Assembly: GCA_035511075.1 (NCBI GenBank)
Contig: DATKFW010000132.1
Coordinates: 65,949 to 129,948 of the forward strand
From: DATAUD01 sp035511075
GTDB taxonomy: Bacteria > Verrucomicrobiota > Verrucomicrobiia > Limisphaerales > Palsa-1400
Reading direction: 5' to 3'
Length of the DNA stretch: 64,000 nt
This document shows, piece after piece, positions 8,884 to 18,090 of the stretch; position 1 is the first letter of the stretch; every line of letters starts with the position of its first letter. The position numbers were made by a program, and so were the translations under genes. The notes beneath the pieces are model-generated. The model had not been told where the DNA came from. It ran no database searches and saw only the letters and a program-made list of their open reading frames with translations.

Positions 8884-8899
8884 ACCGACCAGTTAGTAT
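8882..8899. promoter_or_regulatory. Putative TetR-family operator overlapping the regulator start codon
   Basis: The 18-bp sequence ATACCGACCAGTTAGTAT is symmetric at 12 of 18 positions (ATAC, AC, GT and GTAT preserved around the dyad). It overlaps the end of the promoter -10 box and the first bases of the TetR ATG. Its ACCGAC/GT pattern resembles operators of TetR-family repressors, so negative autoregulation is likely. Confidence 0.5.
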
Positions 8900-9527
8900 G
8901 AAAAATAAAAAGCATATAAAACAGCCGGAAACGACGCGGCGCAACCTGATTGAGGCGACCACCTCTTTAATATTGAGCCAGGGTTTCAATGCAACCACGG
9001 TGGACGAGATTTGCACTGAGGCTGGCGTTACCAAAGGCAGTTTTTTTTATCATTTCGAGAACAAAAACGACATCGGGCAAGCCGTCGTGAAAGCATGGGG
9101 CGAGTTAGGCCAATCGCTGTACTGCGAGGCGTGGAAACAACCGGGCGAGCCGTTGGAGGAAATTCATCGGCTGTTCGATATCATGGACGGTTTTACCAGA
9201 GGGCCCGAGCCATGTGTCTGTCTTGTGGGGATGCTAACGCAGGAACTGGCGGGCGAGCATCCGGGCTTTCGCGCCGCCTGTGCGCGCGAACTGGACACCT
9301 GGACGGAAATGCTTCGGACGCGCCTGGAGGCGGCAAAACAGCAGTTGAAACCCGCCGCCGATTTCGATCCCGCCGAAGTCGCATGGTTTCTCAATAGTCT
9401 CTGGCAAGGTTCCGCTCTGGTCGGCAAGGCGAGGCAATCGCCGGATTTGATTCGGACCAATTTGAGGCTGGTCAGGAATTATGTGGACTCACTTTTTGCG
9501 AATCCGCAAAAGCCCGTTTCTCAATAG
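8898..9527 (+). CDS. TetR/AcrR-family transcriptional repressor
   Basis: 209 residues from the ATG at 8898. The N-terminal 55 residues form the TetR DNA-binding domain: TRRNLIEATTSLILSQGFNA, the helix-turn-helix TTVDEICTEAGVTKGSFFYH and the closing FENKNDIGQAVVKAW. The C-terminal ligand domain contains several cysteines (CVCLVGML, RAACAREL) that could sense a thiol-reactive or hydrophobic compound. It likely represses itself and perhaps the DUF899 and MFS genes that follow on the same strand (72 bp and about 970 bp downstream). A candidate operator covers its own start codon. All members lie inside the tRNA-bounded islet. Confidence 0.9.
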   Translation: MKNKKHIKQPETTRRNLIEATTSLILSQGFNATTVDEICTEAGVTKGSFFYHFENKNDIGQAVVKAWGELGQSLYCEAWKQPGEPLEEIHRLFDIMDGFTRGPEPCVCLVGMLTQELAGEHPGFRAACARELDTWTEMLRTRLEAAKQQLKPAADFDPAEVAWFLNSLWQGSALVGKARQSPDLIRTNLRLVRNYVDSLFANPQKPVSQ

Positions 9528-9599
9528 CAAAAAACCAGCCAGACACAACGAACACACAGTCCAATACATATAAGTACCCAATAGAAAGGAGAAGGAACT

Positions 9600-10415
9600 A
9601 TGATTAAACATAAGACTGGAACTCGTGAAGAGTGGCTTGTGGCCCGGCAAGAGCTGCTCAAGGCCGAAAAGGAACTGACGCGGCGCGGCGACGAGTTGGC
9701 GCGGCGGCGGCAGGAACTGCCTTGGGTCAGTATCACCAAGGAATACCGTTTCGAGACGGATGAAGGGGAGGCGTCCCTCGCTGATCTCTTTCGAGGACGC
9801 TCGCAACTCGTCGTTTACCACTTCATGTTTGGGCCCGCCTACACCGCCGGTTGTCCGGCCTGCTCGGCGACGGCCGACAGCTTCAACGGCGTTCTCCCGC
9901 ACCTCGAGGCCCGGGACGTGACGATGATTTGCATCTCACGCGCGCCGCTTGAGAAACTGGTCGCTTACCGCCGACGGATGGGCTGGAGCTTCAACTGGGC
10001 GTCCACCTACGAAACCGATTTCAACTTCGACTTCGGAGTATCCGCCGCCGAGCCGCCGAACGAGGTCACGTCGCAGCTCGAGTCCAACGAGGTTGCGGCG
10101 TTTCGGCTGCTGCGTGACAAGCAGTTCCGCGACAATCTGCCGCCGGTCGTAGCCCAGAACGCCAGCGCGTCCGGCACGGATGTCGCCGGCTATTTCTCCG
10201 AGGGGCACGGCTTCAGCGTGTTCGCGCGCGAGGGCGACAGCGTTTACCACTGCTACTCCACGTATACCCGTGGCGCGGAGTTCCTGATGGGCTACTACGC
10301 GATCCTCGACCGCACGCCGAAGGGCCGCGACGAGGACGGCCCGATGGGGACGTGGCTACGGCGACACGATGAATACGGGGCAAATGGCCAAAAAGCCCGT
10401 TCGTGTTGCCATTGA
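9600..10415 (+). CDS. DUF899 family thioredoxin-fold protein
   Basis: 271 residues, preceded by a good ribosome site (AAAGGAGAAGG). The opening TREEWLVARQELLKAEKELT is the characteristic coiled N-terminus of the DUF899 family; the thioredoxin-like core follows, with SLADLFRGRSQLVVYHFMFG, a CPAC motif (Cys 85 and 88) and SFNGVLPHLEARDV. Family members are often encoded beside TetR or other one-component regulators, and their biochemical activity is not established; a redox or peroxiredoxin-like role has been suggested from fold only. The C-terminus ends in Cys-Cys-His. Together with the preceding TetR gene and the following exporter it looks like a stress or detoxification cassette. Confidence 0.85.
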   Translation: MIKHKTGTREEWLVARQELLKAEKELTRRGDELARRRQELPWVSITKEYRFETDEGEASLADLFRGRSQLVVYHFMFGPAYTAGCPACSATADSFNGVLPHLEARDVTMICISRAPLEKLVAYRRRMGWSFNWASTYETDFNFDFGVSAAEPPNEVTSQLESNEVAAFRLLRDKQFRDNLPPVVAQNASASGTDVAGYFSEGHGFSVFAREGDSVYHCYSTYTRGAEFLMGYYAILDRTPKGRDEDGPMGTWLRRHDEYGANGQKARSCCH

Positions 10416-10429
10416 GGGAAGGAGAACGC

Positions 10430-10510
10430 ATGAACACTCGCCACTGTTGCCAAATCAGTTTTGCCTGGCTTGACGAGAGCCGGTTGGTTCGGGTGAAAAA
10501 TGACAAATAA
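10430..10510 (+). CDS. 26-codon leader ORF overlapping the MFS start
   Basis: ATG at 10430 preceded by the strongest Shine-Dalgarno in the islet (GGGAAGGAG at 10416-10424, 5 nt spacing). It encodes 26 residues starting MNTRHCCQISFAWLDE and ends with a TAA at 10508-10510, 8 nt inside the MFS coding sequence (start 10500). The MFS gene itself has only a weak ribosome site. This arrangement suggests translational coupling, or a regulatory leader peptide controlling the exporter. It is too short to prove as a protein gene. Confidence 0.4.
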   Translation: MNTRHCCQISFAWLDESRLVRVKNDK

Positions 10511-11843
10511 ACCGGATCAAGAGATGACCGACGCCGACCGCAACTGGCGTCGGTTCGTTCTCTTTCGCGTTCTCTTCAATTCGCGGTTTTATTATCCGGT
10601 CCTTGCCGTTCTGTTCCTTGACCTGGGCGTCTCAGCGACCGAATACACGTTGCTTAATTTTGCCTGGGCGCTCGCGATTGTTTTTACTGATTTACCCGCC
10701 GGCGTTTTAGCTGACCGAATCGGTCGCAAGCCCCTCGTGGCCGCAGCCGCGGTTTTCATGGTGCTGGAGATGATTTTGCTTTGTGTGGCTCCTCTTCACG
10801 GGGGCATCGTTCTTCTCCTTTGCTGTCTGGCCAATCGCATTCTGAGCGGCATGGCCGAGGGTATGGCAAGTGGCGCGGACGAAGCGCTTGTCTTCGACTC
10901 ACTCGCGGAACGGGACAGGTCCGGCGAGTGGCCCGAAGTTTTGGCTCAGGTCATGCGCTGGCAGGGCGTGGGCATGGTCATCGCCATGCTCGTCGGTGGA
11001 GCCATTTACGACCCCGCATTTGTCGGTCGTCTTTGTTCAGCCTTCGGGTGGAGTCACTCGTTTACCCAAGGCACAACACTTCGTTTTCCGATTTATCTCA
11101 ATCTTATCACGGCTCTTCTGACCCTTTCCGTTGTGCTCGGTCTGCGAGAACCCAAGGTGCGCAGTCCCCATGTCGCGCCTGATGCCAAGGACGCGGCTGG
11201 GCCGGAAGCCACAGCTTGGCGCCTTGTCGCCAGCGCCGGAACCTGGATCGTGAAAACCCCGGTGGCACTCTTTGTGATCACGGCTGGTGTCATGATCGAC
11301 AGTGTCGTCCGGCTTTTCCTGACCTTCTCCAGCTCTTACTTCCGCCTCATCGATATTCCGGAAGCGACCTTCGGCGTCATCGGGGCGACGATGGGAGGGC
11401 TTGGCCTGGCAGTATCCCCCCTGGCCCGGCGCATGGTGGCGAACAATTCGGTGGCGCGAAATTTCGGCCTCATTGCCGTGACCGTCCTGGCAGGGTTGAT
11501 CGGCGTGAGCTGTCGATGGCCGTACTGGGGCGTACTTTTTATCGTGCCGTTGGCCGGAGCCATGATGGCGCTCGGCTATATCGTCTCCTACTACCTCAAC
11601 GCCGTTGTCGGTTCAAGCCAACGCGCCACTGTTCTTTCCTTCAAGGGCGTCGCCTTCAATCTTGGCTATGGGTTCATCAGTCTCATCTTTGCCCTGGTGC
11701 TTAAGGCCGCGAGGGGCGGCGGCAGCACCGGCGATGCATTGGAACGTGGTCTTGTATTCCTGCCACTCTGGGTTGTTTGCGGCAGCGTCATCTGTGGATT
11801 TATTTTTTGGCGACAGCAAAAATTTCTGCGCGTCCGACTGTGA
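10500..11843 (+). CDS. Major facilitator superfamily transporter
   Basis: 447 residues with about 12 predicted transmembrane segments. The loop 2-3 motif A is visible as GVLADRIGRKPL, the usual MFS gating sequence, and helix 4-5 includes NRILSGMAEGMASGADEAL. A hydrophilic central loop (about residues 215-245) separates the two six-helix bundles. MFS proteins use the proton gradient to export drugs or import small solutes; specificity cannot be told, but linkage to a TetR regulator favours efflux. The start codon overlaps the 26-codon leader ORF by 11 nt. The gene ends 66 bp before the tRNA-Met 3' end, at the proximal edge of the islet. Confidence 0.88.
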   Translation: MTNKPDQEMTDADRNWRRFVLFRVLFNSRFYYPVLAVLFLDLGVSATEYTLLNFAWALAIVFTDLPAGVLADRIGRKPLVAAAAVFMVLEMILLCVAPLHGGIVLLLCCLANRILSGMAEGMASGADEALVFDSLAERDRSGEWPEVLAQVMRWQGVGMVIAMLVGGAIYDPAFVGRLCSAFGWSHSFTQGTTLRFPIYLNLITALLTLSVVLGLREPKVRSPHVAPDAKDAAGPEATAWRLVASAGTWIVKTPVALFVITAGVMIDSVVRLFLTFSSSYFRLIDIPEATFGVIGATMGGLGLAVSPLARRMVANNSVARNFGLIAVTVLAGLIGVSCRWPYWGVLFIVPLAGAMMALGYIVSYYLNAVVGSSQRATVLSFKGVAFNLGYGFISLIFALVLKAARGGGSTGDALERGLVFLPLWVVCGSVICGFIFWRQQKFLRVRL

Positions 11844-11909
11844 ATTGATATGTCACCTTTCCCACCAAATGTCACTTACCTGGCGACGCGTATCCTCTTG
11901 AAAATAAAG

Positions 11910-11986
11910 TGGTGCCAGCGAGTGGAATCGAACCACTGACCTCGGGCTTATGAGTCCCACGCTCTAACCAACTGAGCTACGCTGGC
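11910..11986 (-). tRNA. tRNA-Met (anticodon CAT), elongator type or tRNA-Ile2
   Basis: 77 nt including an encoded CCA. The cloverleaf is complete: acceptor GCCAGCG/CGCTGGC (7 bp), D stem GCTC/GAGC, anticodon loop CTCATAA, T stem AGTGG/CCACT with TTCGATT loop. The first base pair is G-C, which excludes initiator tRNA; CAT anticodons may also belong to lysidine-modified tRNA-Ile2. The anticodon stem TGGGA/GCCCG contains a U-G pair at 27-43 and an A-G mismatch at 31-39. The same G39 is present in the truncated copy at 8759-8803, so it predates the insertion. It is transcribed in the same direction as pyrD, 47 bp downstream of it. Confidence 0.93.
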
Positions 11987-12033
11987 GTCGATGCTATATT
12001 TCACGGAGTTTCGCTCCGGTGTCAAATTTGATT

Positions 12034-13137
12034 TCACGGCGAATTCGCCGTTCCCACTGCTTGCCGCAGTTCCTTTAGGCCCGCTTGAGAGAGCCGGTGT
12101 TTGAGCCCGCGCACGATTTCCCCGACCACGCCGGGACCGCGATAAACCAGCGCGGTGTAAATCTGCACCAGCGACGCCCCCGCTGTGATTTTTTCCCAGG
12201 CATCGCCGGCGTCAAAAATTCCGCCAACGCCGATGATCGGCAACGCACCGCGAGTTTGCCGATGAAGATGAGCGATGATTTCGGTGCTGCGCGAGCGCAA
12301 GGGGCGTCCGCTCAATCCGCCCGGCTTTTCGTAAATCTGCCTTAAATGCGCATCGGCGGTTTGCGGGCGGCTGGTGGTGGTGTTGGTGGCGACGATGCCG
12401 GCGATTTTTCGCGTGCCGGCCAATGTGAGAATGTCATCCAACGCGCTCAACGTGAGGTCGGGCGCCACTTTGACCAGGATCGGGATGGGGACGGAGCCGG
12501 TGTTGTTTTCCTGCAACGCGGCGAGAATTTCGTCCAGCGCGGATTTGTCCTGAAGTTGGCGCAGGTTGGGGGTGTTGGGCGAACTGACATTGACGACGGC
12601 GAAATCGACTTGTGAACGAAGGACGCGAAAGGAGCTGGCGTAATCTTCGGCGGCGATTTCCATCGGGGCGTCCTTGGATTTACCCAGATTGACGCCGACC
12701 GGGTGACTGGGCCAGCGCGATTCCTGCTTCCACTGCGCCAGCGCGGTGGCGAAGGCGGCCGCGCCCGGATTGTTAAAGCCCATGCTGTTGACAATGGCCT
12801 CCTCAGCGACCGCGCGAAAGAGCCGGGGTTGGGGGTTGCCGGGTTGCGGTCGCCAGGTCACTCCGCCCAATTCAGAAAAGCCGAAACCCAGGGCGGACCA
12901 CGCCGGGACAGCCTGGGCCCACTTGTCCATTCCTGCCGCAAGGCCGACGGGATTTGGAAACCGGAGGCCGAAGAGATCGACGGGTAATTGAGGCGCGCCG
13001 TACAGTGTCGAAGCGGCGCCGCGGAGCCAGTTGTTTCGGCTCAGGCGAGCGAGGGCGCGCAGGGTGCGATCGTGAATTTTTTCGGCATCCTGCGCGAAGA
13101 GAGTCGGCCGGACGATGGCGCGGTAAAACCAGGTCAC
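12034..13137 (-). CDS. pyrD: Dihydroorotate dehydrogenase (quinone), class 2
   Basis: 367 residues from a GTG at 13137; this start gives the expected class 2 N-terminus (TWFYRAIVRPTLFAQDAEKI). An in-frame extension to 13299 would overlap the preceding gene and lacks family similarity. The enzyme oxidises dihydroorotate to orotate in pyrimidine synthesis, passing electrons to membrane quinone. Motifs: GFGFSELGGVTWRPQPGNP (FMN site), VNSMGFNN, NVSSPNTPNLRQLQ with the catalytic Ser typical of class 2, LVKVAPDL, TNTT, and the C-terminal IIGVGGI and GASLVQIYTAL. It lies 49 bp after squalene-hopene cyclase on the same strand, at the end of the ATP synthase run. Its last codons include a perfect 16-bp palindrome. 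Confidence 0.93.
   Translation of the reverse strand: MTWFYRAIVRPTLFAQDAEKIHDRTLRALARLSRNNWLRGAASTLYGAPQLPVDLFGLRFPNPVGLAAGMDKWAQAVPAWSALGFGFSELGGVTWRPQPGNPQPRLFRAVAEEAIVNSMGFNNPGAAAFATALAQWKQESRWPSHPVGVNLGKSKDAPMEIAAEDYASSFRVLRSQVDFAVVNVSSPNTPNLRQLQDKSALDEILAALQENNTGSVPIPILVKVAPDLTLSALDDILTLAGTRKIAGIVATNTTTSRPQTADAHLRQIYEKPGGLSGRPLRSRSTEIIAHLHRQTRGALPIIGVGGIFDAGDAWEKITAGASLVQIYTALVYRGPGVVGEIVRGLKHRLSQAGLKELRQAVGTANSP
12036..12051. repeat. Perfect 16-bp palindrome at the end of pyrD
   Basis: ACGGCGAATTCGCCGT is fully self-complementary and encodes the last residues of PyrD. It could form a hairpin at the mRNA 3' end, but no T-tract follows on either strand, so a rho-independent terminator is not supported. 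Confidence 0.4.
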
Positions 13138-13186
13138 GTCAAAGTGGTAGCCGTGAACCGGGAAAGACAAAAGGGAAAACTGGAAA

Positions 13187-15280
13187 TCAAGCGGGCAGGC
13201 CGGTTGCCGCGCGGCGGCTTTCCGGCGCGCCGGCGGTCTCGGGTTCCGCGGGTTGCGAGGAGGCGCGCGGCAGCAAATTACGATAGGTGGCCAGGGCAAG
13301 CAGCGGCCAACTGTTTCGATACATGTCGTACTTCAAGTAGTACACACGCGGAAAACCAGTGCCGGTGGTTTCATTCTCAGTCCAGGTTCCGTCCGGGTTC
13401 TGAGTGCGGATCAGGAATTCGACGCCGTTCTGGAGGCTGGGACGCGTGGTATCGTCAAACGCGCACAAACCCATGACGGCCCAGGCGGTCTGCGACGCGG
13501 TGCTGCCCCCCTGTCCCTTGAAGACCGGATCGTCGTACGTGTTGCCGCGTTCACCCCAGCCGCCGTCCTCGCGCTGGACGCTCTCCAGCCAGTCGCGCGC
13601 TTTGAGGATCCAGGGTTGGCGCATGTCGATGCCGAGGGCGCGAAGGCCGCGGAGGACCTGCCAGGTGCCGTAAATATAATTGACGCCCCATCGGCCGTAC
13701 CAGGAACCGTCCTCTTCCTGGTGGGTGCGGAGGAATTCGAGCGCTTCGCGGACTTGGCGGTTCTCAAGGCTGAAATTCTCGTAGCCCAGCAACTCCAGGA
13801 TCCGCGCGGTGATGTCGGCGCATTCCGGGTCGAGCATCGCGTTGTGATCGGCAAAAGGGACTTTTTCCAGGATGCTCTTGGTGCAGTCCTTGTCGAAGGA
13901 GGCCCAGCCGCCGTCCTTGCATTGGAAGGTCAGCATCCAATTGAGGCCGCGCTGGAAGGCGGCGTCCCGGCGCTGGGGATTGGCCGTGGGAATCTTGCGC
14001 AACGCGAGCAGAACCATCGCGGTATCGTCCACGTCGGCATTCCATTTGTTGTTGAATTCAAAGACCCATCCGCTCGGCTCGACGTTGGTGGGGTTCTTGT
14101 AATGCCAGTCCCCTCGGAAGCGAACCTCGCGGTCGATGAGCCACTCGCAACTCTTGACCAGCGCGGGATGGTCGCTGGGAAGACCCGATTCATGCAATGC
14201 AATGGCTATAATGGCCGTGTCCCAAACGGGCGAGAGGCACGGCTCGATTCGAACGTCGTGCTCGGATTCGTGCTGGAGCTTTTTCATTTCCTCCTCGCAT
14301 TGCCGGATCAGCGGGTGGTCGTCCGGGTAACCGAATGCCTTCAGGGCGATCATCGAATTGAGGACGCCGGGGAAAATGGCCGCCAGCCCGTCGCTCCCCT
14401 CGAACCGCTGGATCATCCATTCCTTGGCCTTCTCGAGGGCGCGCTTGCGGAACGGATGGATGTTGTGGCGGGCAAAATGCTCGGCGAATTTATGCAAGCT
14501 ATCCAGCCAGATGAAAAAGTTGCGCCACGTGCAGCGCTGCGGGTCTCGCGCGAGCATCAAGTCGCGCTCGTGGAACCCGAGCGGATAAAGCTCGTTGAGC
14601 GAGCCCTTGGATGAAAGATCGCGGGTGGGCTTGAAATGGTTGATGATCGAAAGCGGCACGAGCATTGAGCGGCTCCAGGAGCTCATCTCGTTGAAATTGA
14701 CGTAAAACCATTTGCCGATAAGGATGATTTCGCAGGGAATGGTCGGCACATGGTCCCACGGGAAGAGGCCGAGCAAGGCCAGATACAGTTTGGAAAAGGT
14801 ATTCAGCCGCGGGATGCCGCCCAGGCTCAGAGCGGTCTGCCGGGCGCGCAACATGCGCGGATCGGTCTTGGGAACGCCGGCCAGTTTGAGCGACAGGTAA
14901 GCCTTGACGGTGGCGTTGATCTCGGCCGGGCCGCCCATGTAAATACTCCAGCCGCCCGTGGGCAATTGGAGGGAAAAGATATGATTGACAGCCTTGCGCT
15001 GCCATTTTTCGTCCACGGTACGGTTCCAGTGATGGTAGGCGATCATGTCGGCCACCAGCGTGCAGTCCACGATGAGTTCGCCGATCCAATAGCCTTCGGG
15101 CTTCTGCGCGCCCAAAAGGAAGTCCTGCGACCGCTGGATTGTGGTTTCCAGTTCCGCCAGGGTAAAAGCATCAAAATCCGACGCCGTGGATGTCGCGATT
15201 CCCTGTCCGATGTCAAAAACATTCACAGACACGCAATGTAATTTGCCTTCAATCCGCACCCTGTAAAGTGATTTTCTCAC
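13187..15280 (-). CDS. shc: Squalene-hopene cyclase
   Basis: 697 residues, typical length. It cyclises squalene to hopene or hopanol, the first step in hopanoid lipids, as a monotopic inner-membrane enzyme. The catalytic acid motif DVDDT is present (about residues 416-420), along with several QW repeats (for example DGGWASFDKDC, EDGSWYGRWGVNYIYGTW, DGGWGERGNTYDDPVF, NPDGTWTE) and the substrate-channel region GGWSIYMGGPAEI. The start is a GTG at 15280 forming a GTGA overlap with the atpG stop, implying translational coupling; GTGs at 15232 and 15226 are alternatives. Position directly after atpG, where atpD is normally found, is unusual. Confidence 0.95.
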   Translation of the reverse strand: MRKSLYRVRIEGKLHCVSVNVFDIGQGIATSTASDFDAFTLAELETTIQRSQDFLLGAQKPEGYWIGELIVDCTLVADMIAYHHWNRTVDEKWQRKAVNHIFSLQLPTGGWSIYMGGPAEINATVKAYLSLKLAGVPKTDPRMLRARQTALSLGGIPRLNTFSKLYLALLGLFPWDHVPTIPCEIILIGKWFYVNFNEMSSWSRSMLVPLSIINHFKPTRDLSSKGSLNELYPLGFHERDLMLARDPQRCTWRNFFIWLDSLHKFAEHFARHNIHPFRKRALEKAKEWMIQRFEGSDGLAAIFPGVLNSMIALKAFGYPDDHPLIRQCEEEMKKLQHESEHDVRIEPCLSPVWDTAIIAIALHESGLPSDHPALVKSCEWLIDREVRFRGDWHYKNPTNVEPSGWVFEFNNKWNADVDDTAMVLLALRKIPTANPQRRDAAFQRGLNWMLTFQCKDGGWASFDKDCTKSILEKVPFADHNAMLDPECADITARILELLGYENFSLENRQVREALEFLRTHQEEDGSWYGRWGVNYIYGTWQVLRGLRALGIDMRQPWILKARDWLESVQREDGGWGERGNTYDDPVFKGQGGSTASQTAWAVMGLCAFDDTTRPSLQNGVEFLIRTQNPDGTWTENETTGTGFPRVYYLKYDMYRNSWPLLALATYRNLLPRASSQPAEPETAGAPESRRAATGLPA

Positions 15281-16149
15281 CCCATCGCCATGGCGGCGCT
15301 GGTGATTTCCAGCAGCTCCTTGGTGATGTTGGCCTGGCGCAGCTTGTTGTATTCGAGCGTCAGGTCCTTGATGAATTGTTTGGCGTTGTCGGTGGCGTTC
15401 TTCATGGCGACCATCCGCGCGCTGTGCTCGCTGGCCTTGGCCTCGAGCAGGATCTGGTAAATCTGGAAATTCAAGCTGTGCGGCAGCAACGCTCCCAAGA
15501 CCTGCTCCTGTGACGGTTCAAAAAGAAATTCGCCAGTGCCGCCGCCGGATGGCAGCTCCGGCGTCGCGCCGATTCCCGCGGTAATGGGCTTGATCTCGGC
15601 GATGGGAAGCAGTTGGAACACTTCGGGCTTTTGAACCAGCGTCGAGACGAACCGCGTGTATAAAACGTCCACCTGGTCCACCTCGCCCTTGATATAGAGG
15701 TCTTGCGCGAACTTGGAGATGGCGCGCGCCTCGCTGAAAAGCGGAATGTCCTTGTAGGTGAACTCGGCCGCGAGGGCGCGCCTGGTGCGCGCCAGAAATT
15801 GCGAGGCCTTGCGCCCCGCGGAAATGAATTTGGTGTCCGGGCCGAATTTCGCCGCCTCGCGCATCAGGCTGCTGTTGAGGCCGCCGCACAAGCCCTTGTC
15901 CGTGCTGATAATGATGGCGCAGCGCCTGCCGCCGTCGCGCTTCTCGATCAACGGATGGCTGAAGTCCCTGGACTCGGCGACCAGCTCCTCCAGCACCTCG
16001 TTCATCAACGCCGCGTAGGGCCGTCCGGCAAGGGCGGCTTGCTGGGCTTTGCGCATTTTCGACGCCGCCACCATCTGCATCGCCTTGGTGATCTGGGCGG
16101 TATTCTTGACAGACTTGATGCGCCGGCGGATATCGCGTGTGCTGGGCAT
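15277..16149 (-). CDS. atpG: ATP synthase F1 gamma subunit
   Basis: 290 residues, ATG start, standard length. Gamma is the central rotor stalk of F1, coupling ring rotation to catalysis. The N-terminal helix MPSTRDIRRRIKSVKNTAQI plus TKAMQMVAASKMRKAQ and the C-terminal helix MKNATDNAKQFI to LTLEYNKLRQANITKELLEI are the two coiled-coil halves conserved in all gamma subunits; the Rossmann-like middle has STDKGLCGGLNSSL. An acidic or glycine-rich segment (PELPSGGGTGEF) near residue 210 is a small insertion. It follows atpA by 4 bp and overlaps the hopene cyclase by 4 bp. No beta or epsilon gene follows. Confidence 0.97.
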   Translation of the reverse strand: MPSTRDIRRRIKSVKNTAQITKAMQMVAASKMRKAQQAALAGRPYAALMNEVLEELVAESRDFSHPLIEKRDGGRRCAIIISTDKGLCGGLNSSLMREAAKFGPDTKFISAGRKASQFLARTRRALAAEFTYKDIPLFSEARAISKFAQDLYIKGEVDQVDVLYTRFVSTLVQKPEVFQLLPIAEIKPITAGIGATPELPSGGGTGEFLFEPSQEQVLGALLPHSLNFQIYQILLEAKASEHSARMVAMKNATDNAKQFIKDLTLEYNKLRQANITKELLEITSAAMAMG

Positions 16150-16153
16150 AGTC

Positions 16154-17686
<1,533 letters not shown>

Positions 17687-17694
17687 AGGTAAAC

Positions 17695-17731
17695 AAATTA
17701 AGAATTATGAATTAAGAATTATGAATTGTGA
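17695..17731. repeat. Left inverted repeat of the S23 cassette
   Basis: Two tandem copies of AATTAAGAATTATG followed by AATTGTGATT. It is AT-rich in a GC-rich operon and complementary to 18091-18118, so the two ends can pair in the transcript. It contains the stop codon of the S23 gene (17719-17721). Confidence 0.7.
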
Positions 17732-18087
17732 TTGCGTCGGCTGCTTTTGATGATGGTGACAAAAACCGCGATAAGCTGGCGCGTTTCGTCAAGTAATGGG
17801 TTCATTTTTTCTCGGGAAACAATGGATTCATCAACAAGTAATTCAAGCCAATACTCGCTCTCGTCCAACTCGCGACGAGTGTCTCCCATCCTGGCAATAA
17901 ACTCGGCTTTCGATCGCCCTCGAAATGCCTCGCGGTAGTTTGCGCCCATCGAAGTTCCGGACCGAAGAACCTGTTTTCCCAGGATTTGCGCAACCGGATT
18001 CCTTGGCAGCGCGATGTACAATCTTATGATCCGTCGAGCAAACGCGTGCGTGCGTTGCTTCAGATCGCGCGTTGGAGATTTTTCCAT
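17719..18087 (-). CDS. Four-helix bundle protein, S23 / 23S rRNA intervening-sequence family
   Basis: 122 residues, ATG at 18087. Features of the S23/IVP family: basic, alpha-helical, LKQRTHAFARRIIRLYIALP, LGKQVLRSGTSMGANYREAF, RSKAEFIARMGDTRRELDES and EYWLELLVDESIVS; the core SGTSMGANYREA and ELDESEYWLELL are the most diagnostic. The fold is a left-handed four-helix bundle that pentamerises in known members; relatives are found in 23S rRNA intervening sequences and as accessory proteins of diversity-generating retroelements (Avd). The in-cell role is unknown. It sits between atpH and atpA, framed by inverted AT-rich repeats that provide its stop codon. No relation to ATP synthase is expected. 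Confidence 0.9.
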   Translation of the reverse strand: MEKSPTRDLKQRTHAFARRIIRLYIALPRNPVAQILGKQVLRSGTSMGANYREAFRGRSKAEFIARMGDTRRELDESEYWLELLVDESIVSREKMNPLLDETRQLIAVFVTIIKSSRRNHNS

Positions 18088-18090
18088 TTT

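Larger units (their letters stand above)
8759..11950. mobile_element. tRNA-Met-associated genomic islet without integrase
   Basis: The segment is bounded by the 3' half of tRNA-Met at 11906-11950 and its 45-bp direct repeat at 8759-8803. Between them lie only a TetR regulator, a DUF899 protein, a short leader ORF and an MFS exporter, all on the plus strand and closely spaced. The intact tRNA is at one end and points its 3' end into the element, as expected for integration at a tRNA gene. No integrase or excisionase is present, so the islet is either a decayed element or was mobilised in trans. Confidence 0.65.

Noticed and set aside
8732..8896. An open frame (TTG start, 54 codons) from the end of the HEPN-like gene to just before TetR, with a protein-like end (RDRLKQPRQEVIEKDIDELE).
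   Set aside because: It reads straight through the tRNA-Met remnant and contains the TetR promoter, has no ATG and no ribosome site. It may be a relic of a gene, but I do not list it as a CDS.
12004..12018. CGGAG-TTTCG-CTCCG hairpin between tRNA-Met and pyrD as a terminator.
   Set aside because: Only 5 bp stem and no T-tract on the transcribed strand.
13138..13299. Upstream extension of pyrD to an alternative start at 13299.
   Set aside because: It overlaps the hopene cyclase gene, and the sequence is proline- and arginine-rich without DHODH similarity. The GTG at 13137 gives the expected class 2 N-terminus.
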